Notes under the pieces: generated by a model
Databases searched by the model: none
What the model was told of the DNA's origin: nothing
What the model saw: only the letters and a program-made list of their open reading frames with translations
Program-made: the position numbers and the translations under genes
DNA from: Arthrobacter sp. Marseille-P9274
GTDB taxonomy: Bacteria > Actinomycetota > Actinomycetes > Actinomycetales > Micrococcaceae
DNA: 64,000 nt
Assembly: GCF_946892675.1 (NCBI RefSeq)
Contig: NZ_CAMPOV010000003.1
Location: forward strand, 372,001-436,000
Reading direction: 5' to 3'
Part shown: positions 1-8,196 of the stretch, piece by piece
Numbering within the stretch: the stretch's first letter is position 1
Layout of the letters: every line of letters starts with the position of its first letter

Positions 1-1
1 G

Positions 2-553
2 TACGACATTGCCACCGAAACCTTCGTGGGACCGTACTCGCTGGACCCCCGCTGGCACGAGCTGAACCATGCAGCCGGACTCTCCGGAGAGGACGCCGGC
101 CTGAACCGGTTCCGGGCGAGGCACTTCTATCTCCTCGGCGGCAACGTTCCCACCAGGCCCCGCGGCCGCCGGGTGTGGTCCGTCTCGAGCATGAAAGCCA
201 ACACCCCGCAGAGCGGCCGGGCACCGACGTTGGTGCGGATGGTCAACGTGGACTACTTCCCAACCCTGACGGAGTTCACGGACATGCAGGGCAGGCCCGT
301 GCCGTTGGCGGACGTCATTTCCCATGATGGCCGGCCATTCCGGGAAACTCCTGATCCGAACGGGGAGGCGCCGCCCGTCTGGTCAAGCGGCTCACCGCTC
401 AGGACCAGCCGCATCGCCTCGGGAGCAGCGGAAAAGTACGACTTCCTGCTGCGGCCGCCCGGCCCGGGCCAGTACCGGATGACGGTCAAGTTCCTCTCCT
501 GGGTACCGGGCGAGGTGCGCGCCACCAGGACCATCACGATCACCGCAGCCTGA
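2..553 (+). CDS. Multicopper-oxidase-like protein, C-terminal part (5' end outside window)
   Basis: The frame is open from the left edge and ends at TGA 551-553, giving about 183 residues of a longer protein. The last 100 residues resemble a cupredoxin domain of bacterial multicopper oxidases. There is a run like LVRMVNVDYFP, then an ISHDGRPF segment (compare the A-x-DG turn of the family), then RIASGAAEKYDFLLRPPGPG followed by QYRMTV, which matches the G-E-R-Y-D-(V/L)-L...PG-x-Y element. No HCHxxxH-type copper-ligand motif follows before the stop, so this may be a non-terminal or permuted domain, or a truncated gene. A convergent membrane-anchored protein lies downstream. Function as a copper-dependent oxidase is inferred from the fold-like pattern only. 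Confidence 0.5.
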   Translation, partial: YDIATETFVGPYSLDPRWHELNHAAGLSGEDAGLNRFRARHFYLLGGNVPTRPRGRRVWSVSSMKANTPQSGRAPTLVRMVNVDYFPTLTEFTDMQGRPVPLADVISHDGRPFRETPDPNGEAPPVWSSGSPLRTSRIASGAAEKYDFLLRPPGPGQYRMTVKFLSWVPGEVRATRTITITAA

Positions 554-1041
554 AGCAACCACGGCGGACGCGGCACAACAATTTCCCATAGAAGCACAAG
601 CATCTGGGCGTAGTCCGGGTGCGGTTCGGGACCGCCACTTGGCCCGGTTTCTTCCGGGCAGGCTCGGCCCTGTCAGGGAAGTGGATCCGGTCGGCCCAAG
701 GACGCCCAGGCAAGGGCAATGACAGCGGTACAGGAACAGCGGGCGGCGCGGACGCTGAACGATCCGCTGGAAGTCCGCTTCACTCCGCAGGAGCTGCCCG
801 CTGGCGGTGCAGTGGGACGATGGCCGTGGCCCGCGGTTACCGGCCGCTGCATTGGACCAGCGGTCGGATCCGGCAGAAAAGCCCCAGCGGAAGGGGGCTC
901 CGGCACGGGAGCGTGGTCGAAATCGAGTCCTGGCGTCTCTAGTTGCAGGCGGCTTCCACGTCTCCCCTGCGCACCCTGGACGCAGTCCGCAGTGATCCAG
1001 CTCAAGGCAAGCCCCCGGCTTCGTCTTGGATCGCCTGCCGT
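554..1041. other. Intergenic stretch, no gene seen
   Basis: This is 488 bp between two convergent genes. Long open frames exist on both strands because of high GC, but they overlap each other, have Arg/Pro/Ala-rich compositions and show no family motif. I see no convincing gene, RNA or repeat here. Confidence 0.5.
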
Positions 1042-1779
1042 TCAGGCCCGTTCCAGGACCGTCCTGAGCCGGGGGACCCGCAGGACCGAAGGCTCCTGCT
1101 GCAGCGGGTCGGTGTATTCGACTGAGAACGCCGCTGCTCCGGCCGGCGCCAGATAGCTGATCCAGAATTTTTCCGACGTCCGTGCGGCGACGGTATCCGG
1201 CCGCCGGCCCGAGCCCTGCATGGTGATGGTGGTCCCGCTGGTCTGATCCTTCAGCCGCAGCTGCCCCGGCGAGAACAGTCTCGGCTGGTCGGACGTGTTG
1301 CTGACTTCCACATCCAGCAGGACTACATCCCCCCAAGTCAGGTTCAACGGCATCGGCCACTCGCTGCCCGGCAGGAAACCTCCCGAGTGGCCGTGGCCGT
1401 CAACGGCCGAGGCCAGCTGGATGCCGTCCCGCGGGGCTGGCGCAGCCGCCAGCGTCTTTCCCGTACCCTCGAGCCTGCCCGGCGCCAACTTGCCCACGAG
1501 AGGTGAAGGCCGGCCATCGGCCGACAGCCGGCCCAGTCTCGCCGCGCGCAGCAAACGCACGGAGCCGAAGGATACTGCAGCGGTGGTCCTTGACCGTTCC
1601 GCCGACTTGGCAACGACACCGAAACTCGCGCCGCCGATAATGACGGCCACGCCGCCGCCGAACAACAGGCCCAGCTGTCGTCGGCTCAGGACGGCACCTC
1701 CCCAGGTTGCGGCAGCCGCAGAGTCGTCCTGCGGCTCCGTCAAGATATGGTCTTCCTGGTCTCCAAGGACTCGTGTCAT
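1042..1779 (-). CDS. Membrane-anchored hypothetical protein with DUF4352-like beta domain
   Basis: This is a 245-residue protein of unknown function. The ATG at 1779 is preferred over an upstream in-frame ATG (1914) because a GGGGGAAAGG tract lies 11-20 bases upstream and the extra N-terminus looks non-coding. Residues about 30-60 read LSRRQLGLLFGGGVAVIIGG, a twin-Arg-like/hydrophobic anchor, so the rest is probably outside the membrane. The C-terminal 110 residues (DVVLLDVEVSNTSDQPRLF, then GQLRLKDQTSG) have the alternating pattern of secreted Ig-like DUF4352 or telomeric-repeat-like domains, and a GHGHSGG stretch precedes it. It converges with the multicopper-oxidase-like gene, so a role in extracytoplasmic metal handling is possible but unproven. 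Confidence 0.6.
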   Translation of the reverse strand: MTRVLGDQEDHILTEPQDDSAAAATWGGAVLSRRQLGLLFGGGVAVIIGGASFGVVAKSAERSRTTAAVSFGSVRLLRAARLGRLSADGRPSPLVGKLAPGRLEGTGKTLAAAPAPRDGIQLASAVDGHGHSGGFLPGSEWPMPLNLTWGDVVLLDVEVSNTSDQPRLFSPGQLRLKDQTSGTTITMQGSGRRPDTVAARTSEKFWISYLAPAGAAAFSVEYTDPLQQEPSVLRVPRLRTVLERA

Positions 1780-2482
1780 CGCCGGGACCGCCTTTCCCCC
1801 GATCGGCTGTGTCCCCCGATGCTCCCCGCTACATCTTGAAAAAGCCTTGTTCACCGGCTCTTCACACTGGCCTGCTGGCAATTGAGGGCCCGAAAGCACG
1901 ACGAGGAAACGCACGGCTAAGAGCTAAATCAGTAAGGAGGGGGAATCGCCAGTCGTAGCCGACCGTTTTGGCCATCTGCCACTTCCTTGAAGCCCTTCGC
2001 CTGCCACGCTTTTCGTGGAGATATGAAGTCGGTGTACTTAGGCTTCAGCCAGAACAGCGCCAGCAGGGCGCGGATGGCTTCTATTTCTGTTCGGCTGGGA
2101 GCATCATGGGCCCAAACCCTCCGACGACCCCTGCAGGCTTCGCTCCGGCCAGCGACTCCTGGCGCCAGGGTGACGACAGCAAGCCCGGCATCCTGCAACG
2201 CAGCTGACACTGCGCCCCCACAGCTCCTCGATAGTTCGGCGAAATTGTAAACACGTGACGTCCCGGACAGCTCTTCGAGAGCCCGCGTGAGGAACCGCCC
2301 GAACGCCGATAACGGCGCATACGTCAGCTCGCTATTCATCCCTCTCGCCGGCTATTACGGTTTCAGTCCTTGGTCCAGATCGTTCGACCTGCCTCTGCGG
2401 ACGTCGTTCCTCCGGCTCATCGAGTAGGTATGGATACGCTTACTCAATCTAGACTCGGCAGGCAGGCTGGCAAGGAGGTTCG
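1780..2482. other. Intergenic region holding repeat copy A
   Basis: About 700 bp without a supported gene. It contains one copy of the dispersed 20-bp motif (2304-2323) and the promoter region of the YjbR-family gene. A 136-codon open frame on the minus strand (1929-2339) starts inside the motif region, has no recognisable domain and is not called. Confidence 0.45.
2304..2323 (+). repeat. Dispersed 20-bp motif, copy A
   Basis: Sequence CGCCGATAACGGCGCATACG. It differs from the consensus RCCGATAACGGCGCATATGA mainly at the 3' end. It is intergenic and in the same orientation as all other copies. Confidence 0.7.
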
Positions 2483-2893
2483 ATGGACGGCGAGACGATT
2501 CAGAAGCACGCCGCGGCCCGAACAGAAGAGCTTCCGGGAGCGTATCTCGATCACCCATTCGGTCCGGACTGGGAAGTGTTCAAGGTGCGCGGCAAGGTGT
2601 TCATGCTCCAGACCCGCATCACCGGCGAACCCCTCGTGGTCCTCAAGGCCAGACCTGCCGATGGCGCGGCGCTCCGCGAGGCCTACCCGGACATCACGCC
2701 TGGCTACCACATGAACAAGCGGCATTGGATCACGCTCAATCCTGGCGGGAAGTTCGACAAGCAGCTCGTAGAGGACCTGGTGACCGAGTCCTATCTGCTG
2801 GTGGTCGAGCAGAACCTGCCGAGACGCGAGCAGCCGGTCGATCCCAATACTTTCGGGCAGGCACCCCATGAGCCGGAAACCGGTCGAACCTAG
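2483..2893 (+). CDS. MmcQ/YjbR family protein
   Basis: This 136-residue protein fits the MmcQ/YjbR family (PF04237) in length. Characteristic parts are the early HPFGPDWEVFKVRGKVF segment, a VVLKARP strand, the ITPGYHMNKRHWITLNPGG core and the C-terminal LVEDLVTESYLLVV helix. These are small cytoplasmic CyaY-like-fold proteins often annotated as DNA-binding; their cellular role is not settled. The ATG has a strong AAGGAGG ribosome site at about 2471-2477. The gene stands alone between repeat copies A and B. Confidence 0.85.
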   Translation: MDGETIQKHAAARTEELPGAYLDHPFGPDWEVFKVRGKVFMLQTRITGEPLVVLKARPADGAALREAYPDITPGYHMNKRHWITLNPGGKFDKQLVEDLVTESYLLVVEQNLPRREQPVDPNTFGQAPHEPETGRT

Positions 2894-3273
2894 CTCCCAA
2901 GCAGCGAATCCTTAACTGGGTCGGCACCGCCGGAGACTCGGAGACGGGGATTCTCCTGACCATGGCCAATGCCGCACCACTCTTCAGCCGGGCAACAAAT
3001 TGCCGTCGAAGCCGAGAACGGCGCATATGACGTGGGATGGTGTTGTTCCGACCGCCGCATCTCGCTCCATTAGGGGTTTGGACCGCAGCAGAAGAGATTA
3101 TGAGAGGCGCTGGGACAAGCTAGCGGCTACAGCCATTCATTGCCGCGGCAGCGCCGGTGCGGCCGTTCGTTGATGCGCTTCTTCTCCGGTCATGTGGCAA
3201 CTTCAAGGGTGGCTAGTTCAATTGCCCTTCACGGCCTAGGGTGAGCGTGTAAGGACCATCGGAAGGGAACTCC
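2894..3273. other. Intergenic region holding repeat copy B
   Basis: 380 bp with no supported gene. It holds motif copy B at 3011-3030 and presumably the promoter of the small protein beginning at 3274. Confidence 0.5.
3011..3030 (+). repeat. Dispersed 20-bp motif, copy B
   Basis: Sequence GCCGAGAACGGCGCATATGA, one mismatch (T to G) from the consensus. It is intergenic and plus-oriented, followed by CGTGGG. Confidence 0.75.
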
Positions 3274-3576
3274 ATGTTTACCCTGCGTATAGAACATGCC
3301 GTTAGAGACTTCCGGATGTGGAGACAGGCGTTCGACAGCGATGTGCTGGACCGTGGAGCTTCGGGGGTCAGGTCCTACAAGATCTCCCGGCGTCCGAATG
3401 AGAACAACCACGTGCTCCTGGACCTCGATTTCGATACACAGGAGGCCGCCGCAGAATTTCTGTCCCGACTGCAAACAGACCTCTGGAAGGGCAACCTCAT
3501 ATCCCAGGCTTTGACCGGGACGCCCACAACCCAAATCATCGAGACCGTCGCCATCGGGACACCCGCTGTCCCCTAA
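3274..3576 (+). CDS. Small alpha/beta-barrel-like protein
   Basis: This is a 100-residue protein starting at ATG 3274, with GGAAGGGAA about 12 bases upstream. The pattern of an early beta strand (FTLRIEHAV), a W-containing helix (DFRMWRQAFDSD), then HVLLDLDFDTQEAAAEFLSRL resembles the dimeric ferredoxin-like folds of the Dabb/ABM (antibiotic biosynthesis monooxygenase-like) superfamily. No catalytic residues can be assigned. It lies 314 bp upstream of a desaturase gene on the same strand. Its function is unknown. Confidence 0.65.
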   Translation: MFTLRIEHAVRDFRMWRQAFDSDVLDRGASGVRSYKISRRPNENNHVLLDLDFDTQEAAAEFLSRLQTDLWKGNLISQALTGTPTTQIIETVAIGTPAVP

Positions 3577-3890
3577 TCCCGAAGCCGAGCCGTTCTGCTC
3601 AACGGACCCCGGCGACATGAACCGGCCAGCCGCTGCGCAAACAGCAGCCGGCCCGCTTATCCTGGCGCTCCTGAAGTAAGGCCAACATGATCAGCTGTGG
3701 GTGGACGGCCGGTTGGGGCGACAGCGGCCCTGGTCTCCAAGTACGACCGGAACGTCGGCTGGTACGAACAGCCCGCGCCGCCAGGACGCCGGACCCTTCC
3801 GGGTGTGCATGACCTGAGCGTATCCTCAAGGCAGGGCCGGCGGTTCGAGCAAAGGACCGCACCCGGGCCCCTTGCAGTTCCGAGGTACCC
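3577..3890. other. Intergenic, upstream of desaturase
   Basis: 314 bp. An imperfect GC-rich inverted repeat around 3619-3653 (GGCCAGCCGCTG against CAGCAGCCGGCC) could act as a weak terminator for the preceding gene. Nothing else is seen. Confidence 0.3.
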
Positions 3891-5000
3891 ATGGACGCTC
3901 GACGTATCGATCCCAGTCCGGAGGTCCCCCTCGTGCGGTCTGTCCCGGCGCCCAAAGAGCCGAACGGGATAGCGGCCGGGTACCTGGCCTTGGCCGCCGA
4001 AGTCCGTGAGGCGGGTCTGCTGCGCCGCCGGCGCGGCTACTACATCACGCTGTTCACCCTGCTCATGCTTGCCCTGGCCGGAGCCTGGACCGGCTTCGCG
4101 CTGCTGGGCGCCAGCTGGTTCCAGCTTCTTATCGCGGCGGTGCTGGGCATCCTGTTCACCCAGTTCAGTTTCCTGGCCCATGAAGCAGCCCACCGGCAGG
4201 TCTTCGCCTCCAAACGCGTCAACGAGTGGGCGGCCCGGCTGATCGGCACCGGCCTGGTCGGCATCAGCTACGCGATGTGGGTGCGCAAGCACACCCGCCA
4301 CCACGGCTTCCCCAACCAGGTGGACAAGGACCCCGACATCCACACCGGCGCCGTCGCCTTCCATCCCGACGCCGCCGCCGCCAGGCGCGGCCTCATGATG
4401 CCCGTGACCCGGTGCCAGGGCTGGCTGCTCTTCCCGCTGCTGCTGTTCCTCGGATTCAGCCTGCATGTCGACTCGGTCAAATACCTGCTCCGGCCTGCCG
4501 GAGTCGACCACCGGTGGTTCGAGATCCCGCTCCTGGCCGCCCGCTTCGCCCTGCTGGTAGGCGTCCTCTTCTTCTTCCTGCCCGCCGGCATGGCCTTCGC
4601 CTTCATCGGTGTCCAGGTCGCCGTGTTCGGGTTTTACATGGGCGCCTCGTTCTCCCCGAACCACAAGGGCATGCCCATCTACCCCAAGTCCGCCCGGCCG
4701 GACTTCGTCACCCGACAGGTCACCGCGTCCCGCAACATCCGCGGCGGCATCATCATGGACCTGCTCATGGGCGGGCTGAACCGCCAGACCGAACACCACC
4801 TCTTCCCCGACATGCCCCGGCCCAGCCTGCGCAAAGCCGCCGCCATGGTCCGCCGGTACTGCCGGACCCACAACATCCCCTACACCGAAACCGGGCTGAT
4901 CTCCTCCTACGCCATCATCGTGCGCTACCTCAACGGGGTCGGTATCGCCGCCACCGACCCCTTCCACTGCCCCGTCGCCGACATCTACCGCCCCGACTAG
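3891..5000 (+). CDS. Membrane fatty acyl-CoA desaturase
   Basis: This is a 369-residue integral-membrane di-iron desaturase (fatty acid desaturase superfamily, PF00487). It introduces a double bond into acyl chains using O2 and reductant from a ferredoxin or oxidoreductase. All three histidine boxes are present: HEAAH (97-101), HTRHH (134-138) and QTEHHLFP (299-306). Hydrophobic segments flank them at about 50-105, 178-192 and 212-255. The layout matches the acyl-lipid/linoleoyl-CoA desaturase branch common in actinobacteria. The start is ATG 3891 with a weak GAGG five bases upstream. No redox partner gene adjoins it. Confidence 0.88.
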   Translation: MDARRIDPSPEVPLVRSVPAPKEPNGIAAGYLALAAEVREAGLLRRRRGYYITLFTLLMLALAGAWTGFALLGASWFQLLIAAVLGILFTQFSFLAHEAAHRQVFASKRVNEWAARLIGTGLVGISYAMWVRKHTRHHGFPNQVDKDPDIHTGAVAFHPDAAAARRGLMMPVTRCQGWLLFPLLLFLGFSLHVDSVKYLLRPAGVDHRWFEIPLLAARFALLVGVLFFFLPAGMAFAFIGVQVAVFGFYMGASFSPNHKGMPIYPKSARPDFVTRQVTASRNIRGGIIMDLLMGGLNRQTEHHLFPDMPRPSLRKAAAMVRRYCRTHNIPYTETGLISSYAIIVRYLNGVGIAATDPFHCPVADIYRPD

Positions 5001-5172
5001 ACCACCCCGCAGCGGAAAGCACCGGCGCCCCGTCCAAAGGATTGTTCCCCGGCCCGGACGCCCCGGTCCTGACGGCCTCGCTGACGCAAGTACCTCGGAT
5101 AGCAGGCTCGCGCTGCACTTCCCCCGGTTTCCGGCCTGCCGCAAGTTCCGCAGGCTTGCTACGTTTAGAGCT

Positions 5173-5985
5173 GTGAGCCCGTCCCACCCGGCCATCCTCA
5201 TGGCCATCCGCAGCGGCGACTTCCACGCGACGATGCGGCTGATCGCCGCGGACCCCGCCGGGGTGACCGCGCAGTGCACCGGCATCGCGGCCCTGTACCG
5301 CAGCATCGGTGCCACCCCGCACGGCTCCCGGTCCCCGGAAGGGCTCTGGCACGGACGGCTGGCCGGACATTACGAATGCGTTCTGGCGGCGCATGCGGTC
5401 TGCATCGGCGCCGAACAGGCCGCGAAACTTACTGCCGTGCCGCGCCCGTTCGCCTCCCGGGAGCTGCCGCGGCTGTTTCCCGCAGAGCTGCCGGTCTTCG
5501 TGGAGACCTGGGCGAAGCTGTACCAGCGCTCACCCCGGTACTGGGACCGGGTCAGTCATTACCCGGCCATGTTCGACTGGGTCAAACGCGGCCTCATCGA
5601 ACCGCCGACGGCGGACGGAGCGGTGAACCTGCTGCTGTCCCAGCTGCCCTGGGTCGGGAACACCGTGGCCTACCTGCGCCAGGCCGCCGGCCTCATGCAG
5701 ATCACCCTGCCGCGGCTCTTCGACGCCGAGGTGCGGCCCTCAACCGGGGCCGCAGCAGTGGATTCCAACCTCGGGCCGGATGATCCGCGGCGCATCGACC
5801 GCACCGTGGCAGCACTGGTCACCGAAGGGCTCTGGGAGCCCGAGATGGTAGAAGCAGGCATCGCCCGCGCCTGGGAAACCCGCACCAGCCCGTTCCAGCG
5901 CCGCTGGCTGACCGGCCTAGGCGAGCTCCTGCAGCACGGCCAGCAGCCAGAGCCGGGGACCGCGCCGGCCGGCGGACCGCCTTGA
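5173..5985 (+). CDS. Hypothetical protein, 270 aa
   Basis: I do not recognise this protein. It starts at GTG 5173 (an in-frame ATG at 5200 is an alternative) and lacks a signal peptide or transmembrane segments. It is rich in Trp and Arg, with an N-terminal ILMAIRSGDFHATMRLIAAD segment reminiscent of a repeat-like helical protein and a proline-rich C-terminal tail. Codon use is typical of the genome, and the frame is clean for 813 bases while the other frames on this strand are Arg/Pro-rich shadows. It lies 172 bp after the desaturase on the same strand; co-transcription is possible. Confidence 0.6.
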   Translation: MSPSHPAILMAIRSGDFHATMRLIAADPAGVTAQCTGIAALYRSIGATPHGSRSPEGLWHGRLAGHYECVLAAHAVCIGAEQAAKLTAVPRPFASRELPRLFPAELPVFVETWAKLYQRSPRYWDRVSHYPAMFDWVKRGLIEPPTADGAVNLLLSQLPWVGNTVAYLRQAAGLMQITLPRLFDAEVRPSTGAAAVDSNLGPDDPRRIDRTVAALVTEGLWEPEMVEAGIARAWETRTSPFQRRWLTGLGELLQHGQQPEPGTAPAGGPP

Positions 5986-6042
5986 CCGGATTCCTTCCGC
6001 CTCTCCGGGGACAATCGCAGGCACCGATGGAAAAATAACTGT

Positions 6043-6492
6043 ATGAGCATCAACGTCTCATCCCACGAACCGGCCCGGGACAACTCGCCGGAGTCAATGC
6101 TGCGGCTGACATCAGTGGTGGCGGTTTCGCGGGAACTCTACGCGGTTGATCCGCCGGCCAGATACACGGTCTCGGCCGCCTTTTCCCGGCGGGTCCTACC
6201 CGCCGAAACGACGTTGATTCAGGGACCGGCCACACACGAGCGGCTCAGCAAACAGGGCTACGGGCACATCAGCCTCGTCATCAACGAGGCACGGCTGGAT
6301 ATCGTGAACACCAGCCTGGAAGAGCTGAAAGCCGGCCTGGCCTCCCTAGTCGGCTCCCTCATCCGGGAAATCAGCGAACAGACACGCCATGAGCGCGAAC
6401 AACGGGACGAAGCCGCCCTGTCAAAGCGCCGGGCGGACGCAGCCCGCAAGCAGGAAATCGAAACCCTGGCCCACGACATTTCCTTCGACTAA
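6043..6492 (+). CDS. Hypothetical protein, 149 aa, with charged C-terminal helix
   Basis: The function is unknown. The first 90 residues look like a compact beta/alpha unit (LRLTSVVAVSRELY, YTVSAAFSRRVL, YGHISLVINEARLDI). Residues about 95-145 form a long charged helix (EQTRHEREQRDEAALSKRRA) likely to be a coiled coil. The ATG at 6043 has no clear ribosome-binding site. It follows the 270-residue gene by 57 bp on the same strand. Confidence 0.6.
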   Translation: MSINVSSHEPARDNSPESMLRLTSVVAVSRELYAVDPPARYTVSAAFSRRVLPAETTLIQGPATHERLSKQGYGHISLVINEARLDIVNTSLEELKAGLASLVGSLIREISEQTRHEREQRDEAALSKRRADAARKQEIETLAHDISFD

Positions 6493-6956
6493 GCCACCAG
6501 GCGATGTCCCGCCGGCGCTAATCCACGACCCTCTTTAGCCGGCGACAGACCAACATCTCCCGGCACAGCACACCGGCAGCGCACCACCCCTAACGCCGGT
6601 AACGGTGCAGATGCTCGGCCTAAGTCCGCGGGCACGATAATCTCGTCGCCCAGGAGTTAGAGCGCGGCACACGCCCATCAAGGAAATCCAGCAAACTTCC
6701 ACTGGGCCGGATTCGCAGAAACTCTTCCAGACGGGCGGCCGCGTCTCGCCATCTAACCTGTTCCTCCGCCCGGCCGCGGCTGCACCGGCAAGGATCTTCC
6801 CTTTTAATCTTTGGGCTCATGGGAACCGGTAGGTGCGTATGCTGGAACTGATGCACCTTTTGCGTGCCGCACGGGGCAGGAATCCTCCTGCGGCAGTTCG
6901 GTGCCACCCTCGTCGCCGGGGGCGCCGGCGAACGGAAAATTAGCCGGCGGTGTGAG
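6493..6956. other. Intergenic, possible degenerate repeat copy
   Basis: 464 bp without a supported gene. It includes a degenerate version of the dispersed motif at 6595-6614. Confidence 0.4.
6595..6614 (+). repeat. Degenerate relative of the dispersed 20-bp motif
   Basis: Sequence GCCGGTAACGGTGCAGATGC. It keeps the GCCG-N-TAACGG core and spacing but has about five mismatches to the consensus, so it could be a decayed copy or coincidence. Confidence 0.3.
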
Positions 6957-7262
6957 ATGGCTTTTGACCCATATGAACCGGAACAGCGGGCCATGCTCCG
7001 GACAGCGGTAGAGGCCGTCGGCATCCGCGCTGAAGACCTGTGGCTGCATTACTTCAGTCTGGGCGGCGCCGTCGGGGAATACGAAGTGGAAGCCTACCTC
7101 CAGGGCCTGCTCTCCCTGCCCCCTCTTCAGCGGGACATGATCGCCATGGCCGCGAACGAGCTCATCGAAGAAATACCCCGGCCCCGGGCTTCGTACTCCG
7201 ACGAACTCACCGGTGGAACGACAGAAAGCCAAGAAAGTAAGCACCACATTCCAAAGCGCTGA
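6957..7262 (+). CDS. Hypothetical protein, 101 aa
   Basis: This is a small acidic protein of unknown function that starts with MAFDPYEPEQRAML. The ATG at 6957 is preferred to an upstream in-frame start at 6864 because residues before it look non-coding. Helical segments (LRTAVEAVGIRAEDLW, QRDMIAMAANELIEE) suggest an all-alpha fold. No signal peptide or membrane segment is seen. It is monocistronic as far as can be seen. Confidence 0.55.
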   Translation: MAFDPYEPEQRAMLRTAVEAVGIRAEDLWLHYFSLGGAVGEYEVEAYLQGLLSLPPLQRDMIAMAANELIEEIPRPRASYSDELTGGTTESQESKHHIPKR

Positions 7263-8196
7263 CATTGGGCCCACTGCACTCCCGGGCTTTTTAGACGTGC
7301 TGATCTTCCCGACGATGCCCAGAACACTGTCGATGGGGAGCCCGGCCACAATGCTTCGGGCCTGTTCATGGCCGAGGACCGCTCCGCAGACCAAGTTGAT
7401 GCCTTCACGGTACTTCACGTTCAGCCTCTGCCCCAAGCGGCGCTAAGCCGATAACGGCGCATATGACAGGACCGGGTGTGGAAGTCTCTCTCCATTGGTT
7501 GGATGGCAGCACATTGCGCGATAACGAGCACGCCAAGTTGGAGCAGGACGGGCTGGAGTGACCACGACAACAGCTACAACACATTCCCAGCCAGAGGAGC
7601 GCTTCGACGGCACTGCTTCCGGGCGGAGGAACGCCACGACGTCCGCACGCATGGGCGGCATAGGCATCGCGCAGGCTAGGCGTAGAAACCCGAGGCCCGC
7701 CTGCTCGTGACAACACGTGGTTCGGTCGCCACAGCCCTGGCAGCTCGTTAAGGTCGAGCAAGAAGACGGGCGCCCCTGCGTGACTTGATAGGGTCCCCCA
7801 CGCACCAGATCCGTTCCATGCGCGTCGCCTGATTTAGGAAGCACATACGAGTGGGGCCTACCGCTCCGATGAGAGCCAGGACAAGCGGCAGACAGTTGGT
7901 CCGAGGAAAACTTGCCCGACCGGCACCCGCGTACTCAATATCCAACTTCTTCGTCACTGCTGCACTCACTTATCGAAAGCTCCATTCGTAAGGCGCATCC
8001 CAAGCTGCCCTGACGGAGGTTCTCAAATGAAGCAACGTATCCGGATATGCGGAGTTATTAGAGAGTCAACGCGGGCACTGGCTTCAGGGAATAGACCGGC
8101 GTAGCGTCGGTTGAATCCACGAAGGCGCGGCGGGCGGTTAGACCGGACGGATCCTGCCGCGGCTTGCAGACGCGCATCCTTGGGAAGGAGCGGGGA
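7263..8196. other. Intergenic region holding repeat copy C
   Basis: 934 bp with no supported gene. The interval carries motif copy C (7447-7466). A minus-strand frame whose first 60 codons (7436 downward) read like protein runs into the antisense of the 101-residue gene and has no family I know. The rest may be decayed DNA. Confidence 0.45.
7447..7466 (+). repeat. Dispersed 20-bp motif, copy C
   Basis: Exact consensus GCCGATAACGGCGCATATGA followed by CAGG. It is intergenic and plus-oriented. Confidence 0.85.

Noticed and set aside
392-1360. 322-codon open frame on the minus strand overlapping three genes
   Set aside because: It covers the antisense of the multicopper-oxidase end and a shifted frame of the 1042-1779 gene. 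Its composition is Gly/Arg/Pro-rich and it has no family motif, so it is a high-GC shadow.
1929-2339. 136-codon minus-strand frame starting at the copy A motif
   Set aside because: There is no domain, no convincing ribosome site, and its first codons are simply the translated repeat motif (TYAPLSA). The same tail appears at other motif copies.
6804-7436. 210-codon minus-strand frame whose first 60 residues look protein-like
   Set aside because: Most of it is antisense to the 101-residue gene at 6957-7262, and no family was recognised. It is noted in the intergenic entry instead.
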